Shown here: piece after piece, positions 9,273 through 18,504 of the stretch
Numbering within the stretch: the first letter of the stretch is position 1
Layout: each line of letters starts with the position of its first letter
Assembly: GCA_017469935.1 (NCBI GenBank)
Contig: JAFUFL010000037.1
Span: 1-63,048 of the forward strand
Source: Lachnospiraceae bacterium
Lineage (GTDB): Bacteria > Bacillota > Clostridia > Lachnospirales > Lachnospiraceae
Reading direction: 5' to 3'
DNA: 63,048 bases
The notes under the pieces: model-generated
Told to the model about the DNA's origin: nothing
What the model saw: the letters and a program-made list of their open reading frames with translations, nothing else
The model's database searches: none
Position numbers and translations under genes: made by a program

Positions 9273-10304
9273 CTACTCTTCTTCCGTCGCCGTAGGCACG
9301 ATCTCCACCGTGACTTTCACGGAATCCATCTCGCCTTCCGCCAGCGTTACGCCGTCGGGCAGATAATCCGAGATCTTAAAGGTCTTGATCAGATCCTTGT
9401 TTCTTCCTCTGACATTGAGATCCGTCGAAGGAATGCTGATCTCCGTCACGTTCTCGAGCACCGATCTTCTGCCGGCGATCGTCACCCTGCCGGGCTCAAC
9501 CGCCGTCTCCCCGTTGAGCCTGTACCCGTCCGCGGGCGTTCCGGACACGGCGATCTTGATGGGGACCTCCTTGAGCGGGAGGACCTCCACTCTCACCATT
9601 ACCTTGTCGATGTTCAGCGTCAGATGTTTGTCCGTGCTGATATCCACGCCTTCCTCGTCGTAGAGGTGAATTTCGGCATTGGTGCTGATCGAGCTCTCCG
9701 CTCCCGACACATCCACGGATACTCCGGCGCTGTTTACGCCTTGCACCACGGAAGCCGGTCCCTTGACCCGAACCTGATTCTGTTCGAGGGAAATGCTTCC
9801 GATCTGGTAATTCTCCGCCACGTTTCCGACGACCATCGCCTCGATCCCGAGCGTAGCCCTCTCTTCGTCCTCGACGCTGAGCTTTACGCTGCTGATGGAA
9901 CCGGTGATGTTCGTGATGGAATCGCTGTATTTATTGGTCGTAAGGACGATCGGAACCGTGTTGTCCGCCGTCATGTCTTCCACATCCGCCGTGGCGACGA
10001 TGTTCTCCGCTCCCAGCGAGTCTACGACCGACCTGGGCGCGTTGACCGTCACGACCGGGATCGTGTCGCTGTCATCGAGAACGATGCAGATTTTTCCTTC
10101 CGACTCCAGCATGTCCGTGTGCAGCATCTTGACCGGGACGTTGTTCACCGTAAGGACTGTCTCCGGGTCCTGGTAATAGGTGACAAAGAACCACAGGCAG
10201 GCCGCAAAAAACAGCGAAACGATCTTCAGTCCCGCATTATTAAAGATTCTCGGAATCTGCGCTCTTATTCTTCTCTTTCCCCTTTCGAGAGAGGATTCTT
10301 GCAT
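9273..10304 (-). CDS. cdaR: CdaA regulatory protein CdaR (YbbR domains)
   Basis: Extracytoplasmic regulator that binds the diadenylate cyclase CdaA at the membrane. The 343 residues hold one N-terminal membrane helix (about 27-43, LKIVSLFFAACLWFFV) followed by repeated YbbR domains (recurring blocks such as VPVKM, VPIKIAVSGTPADGY and VTIAGRRSVL). AGGAGG sits 6 bases before the ATG at 10304, so the 65-base overlap with the end of cdaA is probably real. The pair cdaA-cdaR usually precedes glmM; here leuA follows instead. Confidence 0.92.
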   Translation of the reverse strand: MQESSLERGKRRIRAQIPRIFNNAGLKIVSLFFAACLWFFVTYYQDPETVLTVNNVPVKMLHTDMLESEGKICIVLDDSDTIPVVTVNAPRSVVDSLGAENIVATADVEDMTADNTVPIVLTTNKYSDSITNITGSISSVKLSVEDEERATLGIEAMVVGNVAENYQIGSISLEQNQVRVKGPASVVQGVNSAGVSVDVSGAESSISTNAEIHLYDEEGVDISTDKHLTLNIDKVMVRVEVLPLKEVPIKIAVSGTPADGYRLNGETAVEPGRVTIAGRRSVLENVTEISIPSTDLNVRGRNKDLIKTFKISDYLPDGVTLAEGEMDSVKVTVEIVPTATEEE

Positions 10305-11133
10305 GTCTTTCCTCCTGAATCTCCTTGTTCTGAAGCGTTACCAGTCTTTCTCTGAGGTAGTCCTCGCTGATGTTCCTCGTCAGCGTTCCCCGGTAGGCGA
10401 GGCTGATCTCACCGCTCTCCTCCGACACGATGATCGTGAGGGAATCGGTGACCTCGGAGAGGCCGACACCGGCCCTGTGCCTTGTCCCCAGTTCCTTGTC
10501 CATGCGGTTCTCAGAAAGGGGCAGGTAGCAGGTAGCGGCAACGACCCTGTTATTGCGGATGATCACCGCTCCGTCGTGAAGCGGCGTATTTTTCTCGAAA
10601 ATATTGATGAGCAGCTGGCTGGTGACCAGCGCGTCCATGTCGATTCCGGTCCTCGCGTACTCCTGCAGGGGCGAAGTCTGCTCGATAACGATCAGGGCTC
10701 CTGTCCGGACCCTGGACATCTGCATCGTGGCGCGCACGATCTCGCCGATCGTCTTGTCGGAAAATCGGCCTTCCGGCGTCCTGGTAACGTCCAAATTAAA
10801 TAAAGAACTGAGGATGTTGGTCTGCCCCAGTTCTTCCATCGCGGCGCGCAGCTCCGGCTGTAACAGGACCACGATCGCCGTGACGGCTATCCCCGTGACA
10901 TGCTGTACGATCCACAGGATCGTGCTCATGTTGAAAAGTGCCGCGATCCCTACGAACACGATCACGACACCGAGTCCCTTCAGCAGGGACCACGCACGGG
11001 TATTCTTGATCCACAGCAGAATATGATAGATCAGAAACGCGAGAATGAGAATCTCAACGACATCTGTCCAGCGCAAATTCGGCATATGTATTTGATTGAG
11101 AAAACTCTGAAATAAAGATAAAACACGCTGCAT
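10240..11133 (-). CDS. cdaA: Diadenylate cyclase CdaA
   Basis: Membrane DAC enzyme that makes c-di-AMP from two ATP, a signal for osmotic, potassium and cell-wall balance. Of 297 residues, three membrane helices lie at about 25-95 and the DAC domain follows with DGA at 187-189 and RHR at 218-220, both intact. The C-terminus is a charged tail overlapping cdaR. The window also encodes TrkA/TrkH potassium uptake, a system often controlled by c-di-AMP. The ribosome site before the ATG is weak. Confidence 0.94.
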   Translation of the reverse strand: MQRVLSLFQSFLNQIHMPNLRWTDVVEILILAFLIYHILLWIKNTRAWSLLKGLGVVIVFVGIAALFNMSTILWIVQHVTGIAVTAIVVLLQPELRAAMEELGQTNILSSLFNLDVTRTPEGRFSDKTIGEIVRATMQMSRVRTGALIVIEQTSPLQEYARTGIDMDALVTSQLLINIFEKNTPLHDGAVIIRNNRVVAATCYLPLSENRMDKELGTRHRAGVGLSEVTDSLTIIVSEESGEISLAYRGTLTRNISEDYLRERLVTLQNKEIQEERHARILSRKGKEKNKSADSENL

Positions 11134-11164
11134 CTTCTATGTTTTCCGTCCTGTTTGCGATGCT

Positions 11165-12127
11165 TTACCGATCGCGGAAGCCGGCTCCCGAAGTCTCCGA
11201 TGTACTGAATGTCTTCACCGTGCGCAGGGAATCCGAGACAGTGACCTTCGGCACTGCTTTGACATAATAATAGTAATCGTCGTCTTCGAACTGCACGCTT
11301 TCGATCCTCGTGTAGTCCACCATGAAACAGAAAAACTGCACCACCAGTTCCACAAGAATAGAGAGGAACACTCCCGTAAAGACCTTAGTGAGATCGATAT
11401 TGGTGTCGTACTGCATATCGCCGAACAAAAGAACAAAGAGTTCGACCACGCTTCCGACAATGATCGCGATGGTCCAGGAATGCGCCGTCTCAAGCCTTCG
11501 GATGAAGTAGACGACGATCGTGGCCGCCGCGAACGCCGCCGCCATGATCCACATGGACCTGTTCTGGAGAAGGGCATCCACAATATTTCTGAAATTGTCG
11601 ACGGTAGCGGGGCCGATCTCGCTGTTGCCCAGAACCGCCTTATTCTGTTCCACATAGGACAGGTACTTGACAATGATCACTCCGAAGCCTACGCCCACGG
11701 CGCTGCCGGGCGCAAAGAGCAGACCCGCCACAACGGGGATCGCGTATTCCACCCTGGCCGCGAAAGCCAGAGGAAGCAGAAGGATCATGATCGTGTCCTT
11801 GGGCGAGAAGCGGAAATACAGCAGGAACATCAGCAGGAAGATGACGCCCGCCATGATCATCGTCTCCAGGGACAGCGTGTACAGATGTGCCAGGACCAGG
11901 ATGACCATGATACCCGCCATGAAATTGACCGGCACCAGTGTGCAGATCAGGGCGATGATCACTCCGAGAAGCTTATTGGTGAGTCCGAGGTTAAATCCGA
12001 TGTGGTTGTTGATCATAAGGATCAGCAGAAAAGCCACCGCGAATTTGAAAGCCGGTATGATAATGTATTCGAACTGGCCGTAAGCCTCGATAATTTTCTT
12101 TCTTATTTCAAATACGTTTGTCAGCAT
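11165..12127 (-). CDS. Conserved polytopic membrane protein, function unknown
   Basis: I do not recognise this family. It has 320 residues: a short amphipathic start, then about eight to nine membrane segments between residues 20 and 270, and a hydrophilic tail with a DDDYYYYV run (about 280-287) ending in a Thr/Ser-rich stretch. The start has an AGGAAG site inside the previous gene, and the two genes overlap by 20 bases, so they are translated together. It sits between a second unknown membrane protein and cdaA. The tail could be a docking site, but this is a guess. Confidence 0.7.
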   Translation of the reverse strand: MLTNVFEIRKKIIEAYGQFEYIIIPAFKFAVAFLLILMINNHIGFNLGLTNKLLGVIIALICTLVPVNFMAGIMVILVLAHLYTLSLETMIMAGVIFLLMFLLYFRFSPKDTIMILLLPLAFAARVEYAIPVVAGLLFAPGSAVGVGFGVIIVKYLSYVEQNKAVLGNSEIGPATVDNFRNIVDALLQNRSMWIMAAAFAAATIVVYFIRRLETAHSWTIAIIVGSVVELFVLLFGDMQYDTNIDLTKVFTGVFLSILVELVVQFFCFMVDYTRIESVQFEDDDYYYYVKAVPKVTVSDSLRTVKTFSTSETSGAGFRDR

Positions 12128-12521
12128 GTTTGTCTTCCTTTTCGTAACTTTCCTTCAGGTGCTCCAGCCTTCTGTTGTATCTGTCGAGTCTCCCTCTAAG
12201 AGCATTGATCCTCCATAGATAGACAAAGAACGATACCGCCAGAAAGAAGATCATGAAGGCAGCATAGAGCGTGACGGCTGTCTCGATCAGTCCCGTAAGC
12301 TGATTTTCGAAAAGCCGGATCAGAAGCGTATCATAGTGATAACAGCAATATACGAGCGCAATTAAAAGGCAGGCGATCGTACCGCTTACGAAAGATCCTA
12401 CCATGTGGCCCACAATATAATCATTTTTAAAATAACTGTTCATCTTGTCGTCCGTGACGCCCTGCCCCTCCTCATAGATGGCGAGCCTGGTCATCGTTCG
12501 GACTCTGTCTTTATTGATCAT
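12108..12521 (-). CDS. Small two-helix membrane protein, function unknown
   Basis: 137 residues starting MINKDRVRTMTRLAIYEEG, with two membrane helices (about 42-62 and 82-105), then a basic coiled-coil-like tail (LRGRLDRYNRRLEHLKESYEKEDKHADK). I chose the ATG at 12521: it overlaps the comF stop as ATGA and has GGAGAG upstream, while a longer frame starts inside comF. The family is not known to me. Tight coupling to comF upstream and to a larger membrane protein downstream suggests one operon, with no clear common function. Confidence 0.72.
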   Translation of the reverse strand: MINKDRVRTMTRLAIYEEGQGVTDDKMNSYFKNDYIVGHMVGSFVSGTIACLLIALVYCCYHYDTLLIRLFENQLTGLIETAVTLYAAFMIFFLAVSFFVYLWRINALRGRLDRYNRRLEHLKESYEKEDKHADKRI

Positions 12522-13249
12522 AAACCGTTCTCTCCGATCGCGAAAGTCAGGAAACTGACCTCTCTTGCCCCTGCTTCCAGCAGGGCCAGCGCACACGCAT
12601 CGACTGTTGCGCCGGTAGTGTAGATATCATCAATGAGCATAATCGACTTTAATCTTACACTATTTCCATATGCATGGAAAGCTTTTTTCAAATTATTTTG
12701 GCGCTCGGTGGCGCTCATGGTGCGCATCGCTTTGGTGTCTTTCGCCCTTTTAAGGCTGGAGGAATCGACCGGAATCCGCACGATCTCCGCCAATTTTTCT
12801 GCCAGGACGGCCGCCTGGTTATAGCCTCTCTTTCTATCCCTCTGTTCGCTGCAGGGAACCGGCACCAGAAGGTCCGGCACATGCGCGGCGCCCATCTCCT
12901 GTGTAAACCTGTCGAAAGTGAGGGCCATCTCCCGCCCGTAGTAGTCCGCGTACTCCCGTCTGCCTTCATATTTAAAGCGGTACAGAGAGCCCGATACGCT
13001 CCTGTAGCGGAAGGACGCGGCGCCCCTGTAATACATATGCTTTTTCCTGCTGCAGTCGGCGCAGTACTCCTCCTGCTCTCCGACGGGCTTTCCGCATTTG
13101 AAACAGGTGCAGTCCCCCACCGGCTGCGGGACCACGGCGCACTCCTCGCAGATCAGGCTCCCGTAGGGCCTGACCGGCTTGTCACAGATCGGACATCTCC
13201 TGGGAAAGACCAGATCCAGGATCGGCGTCGGTGACTGCAAAGATCTCAT
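12518..13249 (-). CDS. comF: ComF family phosphoribosyltransferase-like protein
   Basis: ComF/GntX family protein, linked in naturally competent species with handling of incoming single-stranded DNA. Of 243 residues, the N-terminal zinc ribbons have CPICD...CEEC and CFKC...CADC (about residues 18-65). The C-terminal phosphoribosyltransferase fold has the LIDDIYTTGATVDACA motif near residue 205. A GGAGAG site precedes the ATG at 13249, which lies inside the 3' end of recD2 (68-base overlap). Without comEC or a pilus locus in view, competence cannot be claimed. Confidence 0.88.
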   Translation of the reverse strand: MRSLQSPTPILDLVFPRRCPICDKPVRPYGSLICEECAVVPQPVGDCTCFKCGKPVGEQEEYCADCSRKKHMYYRGAASFRYRSVSGSLYRFKYEGRREYADYYGREMALTFDRFTQEMGAAHVPDLLVPVPCSEQRDRKRGYNQAAVLAEKLAEIVRIPVDSSSLKRAKDTKAMRTMSATERQNNLKKAFHAYGNSVRLKSIMLIDDIYTTGATVDACALALLEAGAREVSFLTFAIGENGL

Positions 13250-15503
13250 GTATTCTCTCCTTTAAGCCTGTATATCGTCGGTTCTCCCTGATGTTTGCCG
13301 TCATCGAGGCCACCGTCTGCCTGCTGCCGAGGATCACGACGCAGTCCCTGGCCCTCGTCACTGCCGTATACAGCAGATTTCGGTTGAAGAGGCCGGACGG
13401 GCCGCTCAGAAGAGGCAGAATGACTGCCGGGTACTCGGACCCCTGGGATTTATGGACCGTGACCGCGTAAGCCGGCTCCAGGTCATCCAGCTCGGAGAAC
13501 GGATATTCCACTATTTTCTCCTCGTCAAAACATACCGTGACGATTTCCGCGTCGTTGTCAATATTTTGGATGATTCCGGCGTCCCCGTTGAAGACGCCCG
13601 TCCCGCCGTCGACCTTGAGGCCGTAATTGCCCCGGATCTCCCACTCGATCTGGTAGTTGTTGCGGGTCTGCATGACCTTGTCGCCCTCGCGGAAGATCAC
13701 ATCCTGCCGCTGCACCTCCCGCTTGTTCTTCGCGGGCGGATTGAGGACGCTCTGCAGTACCTCGTTGAGGCGGACGACCCCCAGCGGGCCCTTGCGCATA
13801 GGGGTGAGGACCTGGATCTCGCCGGGGTCGCAGTGCAGATAGCCCGGCAGCCTGTCGCGCATCAGTTCCACCGTGTGCTTGTAGATGACCGGCGCGTTGT
13901 CCCTCTCCAGGAAGAAGAAATCGCGGCTCTTGTTGCTCATCTGCGGGAGCTCCCCGCCCAGGATCCGGTGCGCGTTGGTGACGATATCGCTCTCCAGCGC
14001 CTGCCGGAAGATCTTCCTCAGCATGACCGTCCGAAAGACGCCCGATGCGATCAGGTCCTGCAGGACTCTCCCGGGTCCCACGCTGGGCAGCTGGTTGACA
14101 TCACCCACCAGGATCAGCCTGGTCCCGGGCGTGACCGCCTTGAGGAAGGAGCAGAACAGGTGCATGTCCACCATGGACATCTCGTCGATGATGATGGCGT
14201 CCGCCTCCAGCGGATTATCTCTTCCCTTGTCAAAATAGGAAAAGCTCCCTCCTCTCTCGCCAAGCTCCGATTCCGGCGTAAAAGCGCCGTCTCCCTCTTC
14301 CCGCACCGCGCGCACGCCGAGAAGGCGATGGATCGTCATCGCCTCATAGCCCGTGGCCTCGGCCATTCTCTTGGCGGCCCGCCCCGTGGGCGCGGCCAGA
14401 AGGACCTCCAGGTTCTCTTTTCTAAGATATCGTATGATCGTGTTGATGGTCGTCGTCTTGCCGGTGCCGGGTCCTCCCGTAATGATCAGGACCGCGTGCT
14501 CCGCCGCCATCAGGACTGCCTCCCGCTGCAGGGGATCCAGTTCCAGATTCTCCTCTTTTTCCAGCTTCGCCAGCGTCTTTTCCGGGTCTCTCCCCGTGTG
14601 GTGCACGGGCTCCGCCTCCAGGTCCGCCATCATCCTGGCGATCTGCTGCTCCTCGCGAAAGGCCGTATTGGAATAGATTTGAATCTCTTCGCCCTTCCGG
14701 CGCATCTTGATCCGCCTCTCCACGGCCAGGTTGTCGATCTGGACCTCAATCAGCTCGTCGGGGACCTTCAGAATTTCCGCCGCTCTGCTAAGGAGCACCT
14801 CTCTGGGCAGGTAGCTGCTGCCCTCCGCGAGGGTCATGGACAGCGTGTACAGGATCCCGCTCCGGATCCGGAACTCCGACTGCGTGCTGATTCCCACTCT
14901 CCCCGCGATCTCATCCGCCGTGGCAAAGCCGATCCCGAAGATGTCCTCCGCCAGCTGGTACGGGTTCTCCCGCAGGACCGTGTACATCCTCTCGCCGTAG
15001 GTCTTCCAGATCTTGAGGGCCACCCGGTTGGTGACGCCGTACTGCTGCAGGAAGAGCATCGCGTCGCGCAGGTCTCTTTTTTGCGCTATGTGGGCTGCGA
15101 TCTCTCTTGCCCCCCGCATGCTGATCCCCTTGACTTCCGCCAGTCTCTCCGGCTCTTCATCCATGATCCGGAGCGTGTCATCCCCGAATTTCTTTATGAT
15201 CCTGGCTGCCAGTGCCTGTCCGATGCCCTTGACCGCGCCGGACGAGAGGTAGCGCAGCATAGCCTGGGAGTTCTCGGGCGGGATCGCCCGGTAAATACTG
15301 ACTTTCAGCTGGTCGCCGTACACGGCGTGGTGCACGGTCTCCCCTTCCACTATGCAGCTCTCTCCCTCGCTGATGGCAGGCGGAAAGCCGGTGCAGGTGA
15401 GGAGCCCGTCCTCGCACTGCACCTCAAATACGGTGTATGTGTTCTCTTCGTTTCTGTAAATGATATGTTCTACATATCCCTTGTGTTCTTCCATGCTGCT
15501 CAA
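13182..15503 (-). CDS. recD2: ATP-dependent RecD2-type DNA helicase
   Basis: SF1B 5'-3' helicase found in bacteria without RecBCD; it acts in replication-fork and mismatch maintenance. 773 residues: an N-terminal OB-like domain, helix-hairpin-helix repeats (about 85-200), then the helicase core with Walker A GGPGTGKT (343-350), the IIDEMSMVDMHL Walker B region and the C-terminal motif VHKSQGSEYPAVILP. The first codon is TTG (15503) with GAGGA just upstream; an ATG three codons on (15494) is the alternative. It begins 7 bases after uvrA and runs into comF. Confidence 0.94.
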   Translation of the reverse strand: MSSMEEHKGYVEHIIYRNEENTYTVFEVQCEDGLLTCTGFPPAISEGESCIVEGETVHHAVYGDQLKVSIYRAIPPENSQAMLRYLSSGAVKGIGQALAARIIKKFGDDTLRIMDEEPERLAEVKGISMRGAREIAAHIAQKRDLRDAMLFLQQYGVTNRVALKIWKTYGERMYTVLRENPYQLAEDIFGIGFATADEIAGRVGISTQSEFRIRSGILYTLSMTLAEGSSYLPREVLLSRAAEILKVPDELIEVQIDNLAVERRIKMRRKGEEIQIYSNTAFREEQQIARMMADLEAEPVHHTGRDPEKTLAKLEKEENLELDPLQREAVLMAAEHAVLIITGGPGTGKTTTINTIIRYLRKENLEVLLAAPTGRAAKRMAEATGYEAMTIHRLLGVRAVREEGDGAFTPESELGERGGSFSYFDKGRDNPLEADAIIIDEMSMVDMHLFCSFLKAVTPGTRLILVGDVNQLPSVGPGRVLQDLIASGVFRTVMLRKIFRQALESDIVTNAHRILGGELPQMSNKSRDFFFLERDNAPVIYKHTVELMRDRLPGYLHCDPGEIQVLTPMRKGPLGVVRLNEVLQSVLNPPAKNKREVQRQDVIFREGDKVMQTRNNYQIEWEIRGNYGLKVDGGTGVFNGDAGIIQNIDNDAEIVTVCFDEEKIVEYPFSELDDLEPAYAVTVHKSQGSEYPAVILPLLSGPSGLFNRNLLYTAVTRARDCVVILGSRQTVASMTANIRENRRYTGLKERIHEIFAVTDADPGSGLSQEMSDL

Positions 15504-15510
15504 GAATTCC

Positions 15511-18465
15511 TCACTTGCCCCTCCGGCGCGCCTTGTCCCTTTCCAGCATCTTGTTCACATAGTATCCGGTATAAGAGGAGTGGACCTTCGCCACTTCCTC
15601 CGGTGTGCCCTCGGCGACCACGGTACCGCCTCCGTCTCCGCCCTCGGGTCCCATATCGATGATGTAGTCCGCCGTCTTGATCACGTCCAGGTTGTGCTCG
15701 ATGACGACGACCGTGTTTCCGCCCTCCACCAGCTGGTGAAGGATCGCGCCCAGCTTGGACACGTCCTCAAAGTGCAGGCCCGTCGTCGGCTCGTCCAAAA
15801 TATAGATGGTCTTCCCGGTGCTCTTCCTCGACAGTTCCGTCGCCAGCTTGATTCTCTGCGCTTCACCTCCCGACAGTTCCGTGGAAGGCTGCCCCAGTTT
15901 CACGTAGCCCAGGCCCACATCGTAGAGCGTCTGGATCTTGCGCCTTATGGAGGGCACATTCTCGAAGAAAGTGACCGCCTCCTCGACCGTCATGTCCAGC
16001 ACGTCGTATATATTCTTCCCTTTGTAGCGCACTTCCAGGGTCTCCCTGTTGTAGCGCTTGCCGTGGCAGACCTCGCAGGGCACGTAGACATCGGGCAAAA
16101 AGTGCATCTCGATCTTGATGATGCCGTCTCCGCCGCAGGCTTCGCAGCGGCCGCCCTTGACATTGAAGGAGAATCTCCCCTTGCTGTACCCCTTGGCCTT
16201 GGCGTCGGGCGTGCCCGCGAACAGCGCGCGGATCATGTCGAAGACTCCCGTGTAGGTCGCCGGGTTGGACCTGGGCGTCCTTCCGATGGGCGACTGGTCG
16301 ATGGCGATGACCTTGTCCAGGTTCTCGAGCCCGTCGATCCCGTCGTGGTCTCCGGCGATGGTCCTCGCGCGATTGAGCGACTTGGCGAGGTGCTTGTAGA
16401 GGATCTCGTTGACCAGAGAGCTCTTGCCGGATCCGGAGACGCCGGTGACCACCGTCATGATGCCCAGCGGGATCTTCACGTCAATATTCTTGAGATTATT
16501 GACGCGTGCGCCGCGCACCTTGATCCAGCCGGTGGGCTTCCTGCGCTCCGAGGGCACCGGAATGGCCTTGGCGCCGCTCAGGTACTGGCCCGTGATGGAA
16601 TCGGGATTGGCCATGATCTCCTCTGCCGTTCCCTTGGCCACCACCGTTCCGCCGTGGGCGCCCGCGCCGGGCCCGATATCGACGATGTAGTCCGCCGCCA
16701 GCATGGTGTCCTCGTCGTGCTCGACCACGATGACCGTGTTCCACAGATCCCGCAGGTTCTTGAGGGTCCGCAGGAGCTTGTCGTTGTCCCTCTGGTGCAG
16801 GCCGATACTGGGCTCGTCCAAAATATAGCACACCCCGACCAGTCCCGACCCGATCTGGGTCGCCAGGCGGATTCTCTGGGCTTCGCCGCCCGAGAGCGTG
16901 GCCGTCGCGCGCGCCAGCGTCAGGTAGTCCAGGCCCACATCGATCAGGAATCCGACTCTCGCCCGGATCTCCTTGAGCACCTGGGCGCCGATCTTCTGCT
17001 GCGTTGCCGTCAGCTGCAGGTTCTCCATGAAGTCACGCAGCGCCCGGATGGACATGCAGGTCAGGTCATAGATGTCGATTCCGCCGACCGTGACCGCCAG
17101 AGATTCCTTTCTCAATCTTTTGCCGCCGCACTCCTTGCAGGGCGTGATGCTCATAAAGGACTCGTACTCCGCCTTCATGGTCTCGGAAGCCGTCTCGCGG
17201 TAGCGGCGCTCGGAGTTCTTGATCAGGCCCTCGAAAGTGACCGGATAGACGCCCTTGCCGCGCTGCCCCTCGTAATAGACGTCGACGCTCTTATCCGTGC
17301 CGTACATCAGCATGTCCCGCACTTCCTTCGACAGGTCCTTGTAGGGCGTATCCAGGCTGAAGCCGAATTTCTCGGTCAGCGCCATCAGGATCGCGTTGGC
17401 AAAGCTGCCCTTGTGCATGCAGGACTGCCATCCCAGAACCGCGATGGCCCCTTCATTGATGGACAGCGTCTCGTCCGGAACGATTAGCTGCGGGGCAAAT
17501 TCCATCTTGTAGCCCAGTCCCGCGCAGCCCGGGCAGGCTCCGAAAGGATTGTTGAAGGAGAAACTCCTGGGCTCGATCTCCTGCACGCTGATCCCGCAGT
17601 CCGGGCAGGCAAAGCTCTGGGAGAACTGCATCAGTTCCGCCCCCACGACATCCACCTGCAGGAGTCCGTCCGCCAGTTCCAGCGCATTCTCCACCGAGTC
17701 CGTGAGCCTTCGCTCGATGCCGGGCTTTACCACCAGGCGGTCGATGATGATCTCGATATTGTGTTTGATATTTTTCTCCAGCTTGATGTCCTCCGAGACA
17801 TCGTAGAGATTTCCGTCGATGCGAAGGCGCACATAGCCCGCTTTTCTCGCGCGGTCGATCACCTTCTGGTGCTCGCCCTTGCGGCCTCTGACCACCGGCG
17901 CCAGGATCTGGATCCTGGTGCTCTCGGGGAGTTCCATGATCCGGTCCACCATCTGGTCTACGGTCTGCCTCGCGATCTCTCTGCCGCAGTTGGGGCAGTG
18001 CGGGATGCCGATCCTTGCATAGAGCAGACGGAAATAGTCATAGATCTCCGTCACCGTTCCCACCGTCGACCTGGGGTTTCGGTTCGTGGACTTCTGGTCG
18101 ATGGAGATAGCGGGCAACAGGCCCTCGATCTTCTCCACATCGGGCTTCTCCATCTGTCCCAGGAACTGCCTCGCATAGGAAGACAGGGATTCCATATATC
18201 TCCTCTGTCCCTCCGCATAGATGGTGTCAAAAGCCAGCGACGACTTGCCCGATCCCGACAGCCCCGTCAGCACGACCAGCTCGTTGCGCGGGATCTCCAA
18301 GGTCAGGTTCTTGAGATTGTGTTCGTTGGCGCCCCATATGCGGATGCAGTCCTCTTTATTGATGATGCTTCTTCTCTGCGCGTCGCGCTCTCTCTGGATT
18401 CCCGCCAGTTTCTCGCCCTCTTCCAGGGCCGGCCAGTAATCCGGTTTCTTCATCTTAACAGCCAT
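15511..18465 (-). CDS. uvrA: Excinuclease ABC subunit A
   Basis: Damage-sensing ATPase of nucleotide excision repair; it loads UvrB on lesions. 984 residues with two ABC modules (Walker A GLSGSGKS at 68-75 and [13 protein letters not shown] in the second half), two signature and Walker B blocks ([14 protein letters not shown] and [14 protein letters not shown]), and zinc modules ([25 protein letters not shown]). It carries about 35 extra N-terminal residues compared with E. coli UvrA, rich in Lys, Glu and Arg. It lies 39 bases after uvrB and is probably driven by the same LexA-type promoter. Confidence 0.97.
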   Translation of the reverse strand: MAVKMKKPDYWPALEEGEKLAGIQRERDAQRRSIINKEDCIRIWGANEHNLKNLTLEIPRNELVVLTGLSGSGKSSLAFDTIYAEGQRRYMESLSSYARQFLGQMEKPDVEKIEGLLPAISIDQKSTNRNPRSTVGTVTEIYDYFRLLYARIGIPHCPNCGREIARQTVDQMVDRIMELPESTRIQILAPVVRGRKGEHQKVIDRARKAGYVRLRIDGNLYDVSEDIKLEKNIKHNIEIIIDRLVVKPGIERRLTDSVENALELADGLLQVDVVGAELMQFSQSFACPDCGISVQEIEPRSFSFNNPFGACPGCAGLGYKMEFAPQLIVPDETLSINEGAIAVLGWQSCMHKGSFANAILMALTEKFGFSLDTPYKDLSKEVRDMLMYGTDKSVDVYYEGQRGKGVYPVTFEGLIKNSERRYRETASETMKAEYESFMSITPCKECGGKRLRKESLAVTVGGIDIYDLTCMSIRALRDFMENLQLTATQQKIGAQVLKEIRARVGFLIDVGLDYLTLARATATLSGGEAQRIRLATQIGSGLVGVCYILDEPSIGLHQRDNDKLLRTLKNLRDLWNTVIVVEHDEDTMLAADYIVDIGPGAGAHGGTVVAKGTAEEIMANPDSITGQYLSGAKAIPVPSERRKPTGWIKVRGARVNNLKNIDVKIPLGIMTVVTGVSGSGKSSLVNEILYKHLAKSLNRARTIAGDHDGIDGLENLDKVIAIDQSPIGRTPRSNPATYTGVFDMIRALFAGTPDAKAKGYSKGRFSFNVKGGRCEACGGDGIIKIEMHFLPDVYVPCEVCHGKRYNRETLEVRYKGKNIYDVLDMTVEEAVTFFENVPSIRRKIQTLYDVGLGYVKLGQPSTELSGGEAQRIKLATELSRKSTGKTIYILDEPTTGLHFEDVSKLGAILHQLVEGGNTVVVIEHNLDVIKTADYIIDMGPEGGDGGGTVVAEGTPEEVAKVHSSYTGYYVNKMLERDKARRRGK

Positions 18466-18504
18466 AAATACGAAATTCCGTTCTTAACTAAATATATATA
18501 TGAA

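Noticed and set aside
10240-10304. Possible misassigned start of cdaR because of a 65-base overlap with cdaA
   Set aside because: A full AGGAGG site at the right distance supports the overlapping ATG; no later start has a better one.
7500-10355. A 951-codon open frame on the plus strand, and several other long plus-strand frames (13452-15662, 15460-17487, 17761-20022, 49178-51070)
   Set aside because: They lie opposite leuA, cdaR, recD2, uvrA, uvrB and dnaK, which have clear family matches. High GC at third positions keeps the reverse frame open; the translations show no known domain.
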